6,750 nt of DNA. Source: Methylothermaceae bacterium (lineage in GTDB: Bacteria > Pseudomonadota > Gammaproteobacteria > Methylococcales > Methylothermaceae). Shown here piece by piece: positions 1 through 5,279 of this stretch; the stretch's first letter is position 1, and each line of letters begins with the position of its first letter. The stretch is taken from NCBI GenBank assembly GCA_027024125.1, contig JALVSV010000091.1, positions 1 through 6,750 of the forward strand, given 5' to 3'. The position numbers and the translations under genes are program-made. Under the pieces are notes generated by a model that saw only the letters and a list, made by a program, of their open reading frames with translations, had not been told where the DNA came from and did not search any database.

Positions 1-228
1 ACCCAATGCAGGTTCAGCACTTTGTAGCCTTTGTCGAATGACTTCGGGATCCTTGTCAACCGGCAATGTCGCGCACAGGATCAGACTGAAATAGCTGCGC
101 ATCACGGTCTGGCTAAGTTCGATGACATTGCCGCCCATTTCGAAGACTGCCTGAGTGATGGCAGCGATGATGCCGGGTTGGTCTCTGGCCATCACGGCAA
201 TGATATAGTTCCGGGTAGGGTGGGTCAT
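1..228 (-). CDS. ACT-domain regulatory protein, GcvR-like (3' end beyond window)
   Basis: Reading the minus strand from the ATG at 228-226 gives 76 open codons to the window edge with no stop, so only the N-terminal part is seen. It begins MTHPTRNYIIAVMARDQPGI. Residues 8-56 have the ACT-domain pattern: a first beta strand (YIIAVMA), the ligand-loop motif RDQPGI at 15-20, a helix (IAAITQAVFEMGGN), then strands around VIELSQTVM and YFSLILCATL. ACT domains bind small ligands, often amino acids, and in GcvR-type proteins two of them in tandem control glycine-cleavage genes through protein contacts. That this protein is GcvR-like is inference; a second ACT domain would lie outside the window. The ribosome-binding site is weak (GAGAAC, about 4-9 bases before the ATG). 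A promoter with -35 and -10 boxes lies just upstream. The open frame on the opposite strand here is a shadow. An alternative is another small ACT-repeat protein with a different ligand. Confidence 0.8.
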   Translation of the reverse strand, partial: MTHPTRNYIIAVMARDQPGIIAAITQAVFEMGGNVIELSQTVMRSYFSLILCATLPVDKDPEVIRQRLQSAEPALG

Positions 229-257
229 TCGGTTCTCATAGTGATCTTTTAAGTTTG

Positions 258-268
258 TACACAGTGTA
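258..268. promoter_or_regulatory. Perfect small palindrome overlapping the -10 box (possible operator)
   Basis: TACACAGTGTA is a perfect inverted repeat of two 5-base arms around one central A. It covers the predicted -10 hexamer of the leftward promoter, which is where a repressor site would block transcription. It lies between the two divergent genes and so could affect both. Arms this short arise by chance fairly often, so the regulatory role is speculative. Confidence 0.2.
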
Positions 269-291
269 GCAGTAGAAATCTTCGCGTTTAA
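263..291 (-). promoter_or_regulatory. Predicted sigma-70 promoter for the ACT-domain gene
   Basis: On the minus strand TTAAAC (291-286) and TACACT (268-263) are separated by exactly 17 bases, and TGC directly before the -10 box resembles an extended -10. Transcription would start near 255-257 and leave a leader of about 27 bases before the ATG at 228. The boxes match 4 of 6 (TTGACA) and 4 of 6 (TATAAT) consensus bases. This is a pattern match only. Confidence 0.45.
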
Positions 292-330
292 GGAGTACCG
301 TTCAATCTTAATTCAAACGAAGACTCCAGA

Positions 331-804
331 GTGGAGATGAAAACCGGGAAATATGTAACAGCGACAGGTCAATGGCATAAAGTGTCCAGAAGGTATAGCT
401 TGATCTGTGGCATCTTCTTTGTAATAAGTTCGTTACATTTCAGCCAGGCAGAGGCTGATAGCCGTTTTGCGGAAAAAGTAATGTCTCTGACGATAAAGAC
501 GGTCGATGAGCAGAACCGTCCTTTCAAAGTACAGACGGTGAGATGGTGGTACGTGGGGAAAAGAGACCAAAAACACGAACTTCGTTGTGCCACCGGGAAA
601 TGCGAAGAGTGGCGCATTGATGAGGCCTTGACCGGCTCCATCGTTATTCATGCAGACACCTCGATAGTCAGGCCGGATGACAAGGAATGCTGGGACCTGT
701 ATGCCGGTCAGGTGGTCGTAGAGAAACCTACCCGGTCAGTGATGATCAGGCTGACCCACACCGACACCGTTTGTAAAACGCAAAATCAGGACCACGTCAT
801 TTAA
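331..804 (+). CDS. Small probable secreted protein of unknown function, four cysteines
   Basis: I do not recognise the family by name. The product is up to 157 residues. Basic residues (KVSRR, 17-21) are followed by a hydrophobic stretch (YSLICGIFFVISSLHF, 22-37) and an AxA-type site, QAEA|DS, after residue 42: a Sec signal peptide by appearance. C26 lies inside the hydrophobic stretch, but the residues before it do not form a lipobox. The mature part is about 115 residues with alternating hydrophobic strands (SLTIKTVDEQNRP, VRWWYVG, GSIVIHAD, SVMIRLT), resembling a small beta-sandwich of the carboxypeptidase-regulatory/Ig-like kind; that is inference. Cysteines 86, 91, 120 and 148 could form two disulfides in the periplasm. 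The start is uncertain: GTG 331 is the longest, ATG 337 has GGAG immediately before it (too close to be a normal site), and GTG 382 would leave a more typical 25-residue signal peptide. Six of 11 arginines use AGA/AGG, and the sequence is AT-richer than its neighbours, which suggests a foreign or weakly constrained gene. Confidence 0.7.
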   Translation: MEMKTGKYVTATGQWHKVSRRYSLICGIFFVISSLHFSQAEADSRFAEKVMSLTIKTVDEQNRPFKVQTVRWWYVGKRDQKHELRCATGKCEEWRIDEALTGSIVIHADTSIVRPDDKECWDLYAGQVVVEKPTRSVMIRLTHTDTVCKTQNQDHVI

Positions 805-825
805 ACACGTAAAGGATTGATTGGA

Positions 826-925
826 GGGGCAGGTGGTCTGATTCGAAAGCCTCGCCGGCAGGGACGCCGGCGTGGAGCCTACAAGGATGTATTCACGGCG
901 TTTTTCGAAGCAGATCACCTGCCCC
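826..925. repeat. Palindromic repeat element, intergenic copy
   Basis: A 100-bp element bounded by long inverted arms: 826-848 pairs with 903-925 at 21 of 23 positions, starting GGGGCAGGTG and ending CACCTGCCCC. Inside it is a perfect 7-bp hairpin, CGCCGGC (853-859) and GCCGGCG (866-872), with a 6-base loop. Next comes a 27-base core at 875-901 containing TACA, GTATTCAC and GCGT, which is shared at 23 of 27 positions with the element inside lhr (2861-2887). No transposase is present, so it is non-autonomous (REP/MITE-like). Flanking target duplication is unclear; only GGA occurs on both sides (823-825 and 926-928). A GACGCC / GGCGT pairing followed by TTTT at 902-905 might also help end transcription from the upstream gene, but the loop is long. 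The element fills most of the 233-base gap before lhr. Confidence 0.75.
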
Positions 926-969
926 GGAACCGAATAGATGACGGAGCCCTGATGTCACACCACACCGGC

Positions 970-998
970 TTGAAATTCCTCTGAGCACCTGCCATGCT
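970..998 (+). promoter_or_regulatory. Weak candidate promoter for lhr
   Basis: TTGAAA (970-975) matches 5 of 6 bases of the -35 consensus. The best partner at 17 bases is CATGCT (993-998), a poor -10 match (3 of 6). Transcription would start near 1005 and give a leader of about 33 bases. No other candidate is better in the part of the gap not occupied by the palindromic element, so lhr may instead be read from further upstream. Confidence 0.2.
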
Positions 999-1037
999 CC
1001 CTGCACGAAGTCAGCAGGATCGAATCCGCCTTACCCA

Positions 1038-4000
1038 ATGACGCCTCTCGCAGAATTTCATTCCGCCGTCTCCGCATGGTTCAAAGAGAGTTTCAAGGCC
1101 CCCACCGAGTGCCAACAACGGGCTTGGAAAGCAATCAAGCGCGGCCGTCACGCCCTGGTGGCCGCCCCCACCGGTTCCGGCAAGACCCTGGCCGCCTTTC
1201 TCGCCGCCATCGACGAACTTGTGCGGCGGGCCGAAGCCGGGCAGTTGAACGATGAAACCCGGGTACTTTACATCTCTCCCCTCAAGGCCCTCAGCCACGA
1301 CATCGAAAAGAACCTGGAGCAGCCCCTGGAAGCCATCCAGCGCCACCTGCTGGAAGCGGGCCTGGCCGCACCCATCCGGGCCCAGAGCCGCACCGGGGAT
1401 ACCCCGGTGGCCGCCAGGCGCGCCATGGTCAGGCGCCCGCCCCATATCCTGGTCACCACCCCGGAATCGCTCTACATTCTGCTGACCTCCGACAGTGGCC
1501 GGCTGATGCTGAAAACGGTACGCACCGTGATCGTCGACGAGATCCACGCCCTGATCGGGGACAAACGCGGCGCCCACCTGGCCCTGTCCCTGGAACGGCT
1601 GTCCCATCTGTGTGATGAATCTGTCACCCGTATCGGCCTTTCCGCCACTCAGACTCCGCTGACCACCGTGGCCCGTTTTCTGTTGGGAGACCGTCCGCTG
1701 GAAGAATGCGATATCATCGACGCCGGTTTCCTGCGCACTCTGGATCTGGACATTGTCCTGCCGGATCTGCCCCTGGAGGCGGTACTGTCCCAGGAGGCAG
1801 CCAAATCCCTGTATGACCGCATGACGGAGCTGATCCGTAACCACCGCACGACCTTGGTGTTCGTCAACACACGCCGCCAGGCCGAACGTGTGGCCCGGGC
1901 GCTGAGCGAAAGGCTGGGGGAGGACCAGGTGACCTCTCACCACGGCAGTCTTGCCCGACCCCAGCGGCTGGAAGCCGAACGCCGCCTCAAGGCCGGTGAA
2001 CTGAAGGCGCTGGTGGCCACCGCTTCCCTAGAGCTGGGAATAGACATTGGCGACGTGGACCTAGTGTGCCAGCTGGGGATCACCGATTCGGTGACCACCT
2101 GGCTGCAGCGACTCGGCCGCGCCGGCCACAGCCTAGACCGGATACCCAAGGGGCGGCTGTTCCCCACCAGCCGCGATGAACTGGTGACCGCCCTTGCACT
2201 GGTGGACGCGATCCGACACCGGAAACTGGAACCCAGCCATATCGCCCCCGCCCATCTGGACGTGCTGGCCCAGCAGATCGTGGCGATGTGTGCCACCGAC
2301 GAGTGGGAGGAGGGCCGGTTGTTACAAACCATCCGCCGCGCTGCGCCCTACGCAAAGCTGTCACGGAAATCCTTCGCAGAGATCCTCACCATGCTGGCGG
2401 AAGGCTATGCCACCTCCCGCGGCCGTCGCAGTGCCTATCTGCATTGGAACCGGATCCAGCATCGCCTCCGGGGACGCCGGAATGCCCGTCTCACCGCCAT
2501 CACCTGCGGTGGCGCGATTCCCGATAACGCTGACTACCAGGTGATCGTCGAACCCACGGGTGAGGTCATCGGTAGCGTGGACGAGGACTTCGCCATAGAG
2601 AGCCTGGCCGGTGACATCTTCCAACTGGGTAACAGCAGCTGGCGAGTACTGAGACTGGAGCGCGACGCCCTGCGGGTGGAGGACGCGAAGGGCGCCCCGC
2701 CCAACATCCCCTTCTGGTTCGGCGAGGCCCCGGGGCGCAGCGATGTGCTCGCCCAGGCGGTCTCCCGGCTGCGGGAGGAAATCTTCCAAAGCGTCATGGA
2801 GACCCCAGGGAGGACAGGGAGCGGTCTGAAGGGCGTACCCGGCCCGGACGGCCGGGTCCCGAGCGTACAGGGAAGTATTCACAGCGTCCCTGAAGACCGC
2901 TCCCTGCCCTCCCCCCCAAATCCTTTGGAGGCCGTCCAAAGCCAACTGCGGCAATCGCTGAAAGTGAATCCCGAGGCCATCCGCCAGGCGGTGGACTATC
3001 TGGCAGCCGCCGGCAGGGCCTTGGGCACCATGCCCAGCCAAAAGCGCATCGTGCTGGAGCGGTTCTTCGACGAGGCCGGTGATCTGCACCTGATCATCCA
3101 CAGCCCCTACGGCAGCCGGATCAACCGGGCCTGGGGGCTGGCGCTGCGCAAGCGTTTCTGCCGCCGCTTCAATTTCGAACTCCAGGCCGCCGCCACCGAG
3201 GACGCCTTGCTGCTGTCCCTGGGATCGGGACAGAGTTTTCCCCTCGAAGCGGTGAAAGACTTCCTCCACAGCGCCACGGTGCGCGACCTGTTGATCCAGG
3301 CGGTGCTGGACAATCCCATGTTCACCGCCCGCTGGCGCTGGAACGCCACCATCTCCCTGGCAGTGCGGCGCTTCCGCAACGGCCGCAAGACGCCCCCCTA
3401 CCTGATCCGCATGGAGGCAGAGGACCTGGTGACCGCCGTGTTTCCCGACCAGCTGGCCTGCCTGGAGAACATTCAGGGCGACCGGGAGATCCCGGACCAC
3501 CCGCTGGTGCGCCAGACCCTGGAGGACTGCCTCCACGAAGCCATGGATATCGAAGGTCTGGAACGAATTCTGCGTGGGATCGAGGCGGGGGAGATCGAGG
3601 TGGTCGCCAGGGAAACGGTCGAGCCCTCGCCGCTGGCGGCGGAAATGGTAGGTGCCAGGATATACGCCTTTCTGGATGGCGCACCGCTGGAGGAAAGGCG
3701 GGTGCGCGCAGTCTCACAACGACGGTGGCTCAATCCCAACACAGACACGGACCTGGCGTGTCTCGATTCCCGGGCAATTGAACAGGTCAAACAGGAAGTC
3801 TGGCCCCATCCCCGTGACACCGATGAAATGCATGACGTTTTGCTTTGTAGCGGTTATATCACCAACACAGACTGCGATCCTCAATGGCGGCCATGGCTCG
3901 AAATCCTGGAACGGCAGGGACGGGCCTGGCAATACGAATGCAGGCTTTGGCTTGCCGCTGAACACTGGCCACGCTGGCATGCCATCGCTCCCAAGGTGGA

Positions 4001-5279
4001 ATCACATCCCAACCCATCGCTACCATCAAGCATTGCCAACGAACGATGGAATGTCGAGGATGCCATGGTGGCAATCATCAGAGACCGGCTTGGCATAACG
4101 GGGCCTGTCACCATCGACATTCTGGTCCAGGAAACCGGTTTCCCGACCCATCGCATTGAACAAGCCCTGTTGCAGTTGGAGCAGGAAGGGAGCATTCTCC
4201 GTGGAGACTTCGGATGGTGCGAGCGTGGTCTTTTGGCCCGGATCCATCGTATTACCCTCGATACCTTGCGCGCAGCGATCGAACCGGCCTCCCATGCCGG
4301 TTTCATGCGTTTTCTGCTGCGTTGGCAACACATCCATCCTGACACCAGGCTGGAAGGTCCCGAAGCCTTGTGTCAAATCTTAGAACAACTCGAAGGACTG
4401 GAGGCCCCGGCAGAGCAATGGGAAACGAACATCCTCCCCTCACGTATGGTGGAATACGATCCTTCCTGGCTGGACCGGCTCTGTCTGGCGGGACGTTATC
4501 GCTGGCTACGGTTGACACCGAGTGGAAAATTGACCCCGCCCAAGCGCATTCCCATCGCGTTTGTGCCCAGAAGACATCTGCACCACTGGTTGGCATCGAA
4601 CCATCGCCCTGCTCCCCAGACCCACCTGGCCAACAGACTCCTGGAAATACTGAACCTGCAGGGTGCCCTTTTCTTCGACGAGCTCCTGGACAGCTGCCGG
4701 CTGCTTCCTTCCCAACTGGAATCTGCGCTGGCCGAACTGGTGGCCTTGGGCCAGGTCAGCGCTGACAGTTTCGATGGGCTCCGCTCGCTCACCCTGCCGG
4801 AAGCAAAGAAACGCCGCTACAAACGGGTGTTGCCCAGTCTGGAAAATGCCGGCCGCTGGCAAAGCCTGAAGCACTCCCAAGAACACAAGCAGGAAGAAAG
4901 TACCGAGCATATGGCCCGCTGCCTACTCAGGCGTTACGGGGTGGTGTTCCGTGCCCTGATGGCCAGAGAAACCGCCATGCCACCCTGGATTCACCTGGTC
5001 AGGGTCTATCGCCGCATGGAAGCGAGGGGGGAGATTCGCGGGGGCCGGTTTGTCGCCGGACAATTCGGGGAACAGTTCGCATTGCCGGAGGCGGTGGAAA
5101 TGCTACGAAAAGCAGAAAAAAAGAAGGACAATGGCAGCATCACCCTGTCCGCAACCGATCCTGTCAATCTGTTCCCGCTGTTTGGCGCCTCCGGGCAAAT
5201 AGCTGTGGAAAAAGGAGTGCTGCTGCAAATCGTCAATGGCGTCCCACAAACCCAGCAGACGGGGATAAATCAGGGCTAA
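1038..5279 (+). CDS. lhr: Lhr-type superfamily 2 DNA/RNA helicase, long form with C-terminal region
   Basis: 1413 residues, near the roughly 1500 of E. coli and mycobacterial Lhr. Known Lhr proteins are ATP-driven 3'-to-5' single-strand translocases that unwind duplexes including RNA:DNA hybrids and act in DNA repair in the cytoplasm. Core motifs are all present: Q-motif region APTECQQ (21-27), Walker A APTGSGKT (43-50), Ia SPLKAL (80-85), TTPES (140-144), DEIH (167-170), SAT (202-204), VFVNTRR (274-280), ASLELGIDIGD (329-339), QRLGRAGH (357-364). A winged-helix-like stretch follows to about 490, then the Lhr beta-barrel with IPFWFGEAPGR (557-567). The DEAD/H-associated region runs about 632-860 (ERFFDEAG, HSPYGSRINRAWG). 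The C-terminal winged-helix region ends in hallmark Lhr segments: LLRRYGVVFR (1296-1305), RGGRFVAGQFGEQFALPEA (1334-1352), ATDPVNL (1372-1378). Residues 591-627 are encoded by an inserted palindromic element plus target duplication. ATG 1038 is the only standard start in frame near the conserved N-terminus; its ribosome-binding site is poor (AGGA at 1016-1019, 18 bases away). It overlaps the convergent transporter gene by 4 bases. Its length and C-terminal region argue against the shorter ligase-associated helicase. Confidence 0.95.
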   Translation: MTPLAEFHSAVSAWFKESFKAPTECQQRAWKAIKRGRHALVAAPTGSGKTLAAFLAAIDELVRRAEAGQLNDETRVLYISPLKALSHDIEKNLEQPLEAIQRHLLEAGLAAPIRAQSRTGDTPVAARRAMVRRPPHILVTTPESLYILLTSDSGRLMLKTVRTVIVDEIHALIGDKRGAHLALSLERLSHLCDESVTRIGLSATQTPLTTVARFLLGDRPLEECDIIDAGFLRTLDLDIVLPDLPLEAVLSQEAAKSLYDRMTELIRNHRTTLVFVNTRRQAERVARALSERLGEDQVTSHHGSLARPQRLEAERRLKAGELKALVATASLELGIDIGDVDLVCQLGITDSVTTWLQRLGRAGHSLDRIPKGRLFPTSRDELVTALALVDAIRHRKLEPSHIAPAHLDVLAQQIVAMCATDEWEEGRLLQTIRRAAPYAKLSRKSFAEILTMLAEGYATSRGRRSAYLHWNRIQHRLRGRRNARLTAITCGGAIPDNADYQVIVEPTGEVIGSVDEDFAIESLAGDIFQLGNSSWRVLRLERDALRVEDAKGAPPNIPFWFGEAPGRSDVLAQAVSRLREEIFQSVMETPGRTGSGLKGVPGPDGRVPSVQGSIHSVPEDRSLPSPPNPLEAVQSQLRQSLKVNPEAIRQAVDYLAAAGRALGTMPSQKRIVLERFFDEAGDLHLIIHSPYGSRINRAWGLALRKRFCRRFNFELQAAATEDALLLSLGSGQSFPLEAVKDFLHSATVRDLLIQAVLDNPMFTARWRWNATISLAVRRFRNGRKTPPYLIRMEAEDLVTAVFPDQLACLENIQGDREIPDHPLVRQTLEDCLHEAMDIEGLERILRGIEAGEIEVVARETVEPSPLAAEMVGARIYAFLDGAPLEERRVRAVSQRRWLNPNTDTDLACLDSRAIEQVKQEVWPHPRDTDEMHDVLLCSGYITNTDCDPQWRPWLEILERQGRAWQYECRLWLAAEHWPRWHAIAPKVESHPNPSLPSSIANERWNVEDAMVAIIRDRLGITGPVTIDILVQETGFPTHRIEQALLQLEQEGSILRGDFGWCERGLLARIHRITLDTLRAAIEPASHAGFMRFLLRWQHIHPDTRLEGPEALCQILEQLEGLEAPAEQWETNILPSRMVEYDPSWLDRLCLAGRYRWLRLTPSGKLTPPKRIPIAFVPRRHLHHWLASNHRPAPQTHLANRLLEILNLQGALFFDELLDSCRLLPSQLESALAELVALGQVSADSFDGLRSLTLPEAKKRRYKRVLPSLENAGRWQSLKHSQEHKQEESTEHMARCLLRRYGVVFRALMARETAMPPWIHLVRVYRRMEARGEIRGGRFVAGQFGEQFALPEAVEMLRKAEKKKDNGSITLSATDPVNLFPLFGASGQIAVEKGVLLQIVNGVPQTQQTGINQG
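2803..2807. repeat. Left CCCCA direct repeat (putative target-site duplication)
   Basis: CCCCA abuts the left arm of the palindromic element inside lhr and is repeated exactly at 2914-2918 directly after the right arm. The two copies are 111 bp apart. The right copy lies at the end of a C run (2911-2917), so the exact boundary could shift by a base or two. Confidence 0.5.
2808..2913. repeat. Palindromic repeat element inserted in frame inside lhr
   Basis: A 106-bp element with 20-base terminal arms, 2808-2827 and 2894-2913, complementary at 19 of 20 positions. An inner perfect 8-bp hairpin joins ACCCGGCC (2837-2844) to GGCCGGGT (2850-2857) across CGGAC. The 27-base core at 2861-2887 matches the intergenic copy at 23 of 27 positions. 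CCCCA occurs immediately before (2803-2807) and after (2914-2918), consistent with a 5-bp target duplication. Element plus one duplication equals 111 bp or 37 codons. Of the three sense frames only the one used by lhr is open; the others meet TGA at 2827 and 2891. It encodes a Gly/Pro/Ser/Arg-rich segment in lhr, probably disordered, lying between the beta-barrel and the DEAD/H-associated region. Removing it restores ...VMETP-NPLEAV... in frame. Confidence 0.8.
2914..2918. repeat. Right CCCCA direct repeat (putative target-site duplication)
   Basis: Partner of the copy at 2803-2807. Because it overlaps a run of seven C, part of the match could be fortuitous. The terminal A and the exact codon-multiple spacing favour a real duplication. 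Confidence 0.5.

Noticed and set aside
31..252. 73-codon plus-strand open frame at the left edge
   Set aside because: The opposite strand encodes a convincing ACT domain with promoter. This frame shows no family resemblance.
826..925. CRISPR repeat, attenuator or tRNA-like structure for the intergenic palindrome
   Set aside because: There is no array of spaced repeats, no tRNA features and no leader peptide. A second copy inside a gene fits a dispersed mobile repeat better.
952..984. Ten-codon open frame with GGAG five bases ahead of its ATG, upstream of lhr
   Set aside because: Tempting as a leader peptide, but it has no run of regulatory codons, and the peptide (MSHHTGLKFL) and its position 53 bases before lhr give no support for attenuation.
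1011..1943. 310-codon open frame on the minus strand opposite the lhr N-terminus
   Set aside because: It lies wholly antisense to the strongly conserved helicase motifs. Its Gln/Gly/Asp-rich translation has no recognisable domain, and long antisense frames are expected in GC-rich genes.
2361..3536. 391-codon open frame on the minus strand within lhr
   Set aside because: Antisense to conserved Lhr regions and spanning the repeat element. The translation is low-complexity with no family marks, so it is a GC-driven shadow.
1038..5279. Defence-system helicase interpretation for the large SF2 protein
   Set aside because: No nuclease, methylase or other defence partner is adjacent, and the C-terminal segments are those of housekeeping Lhr.
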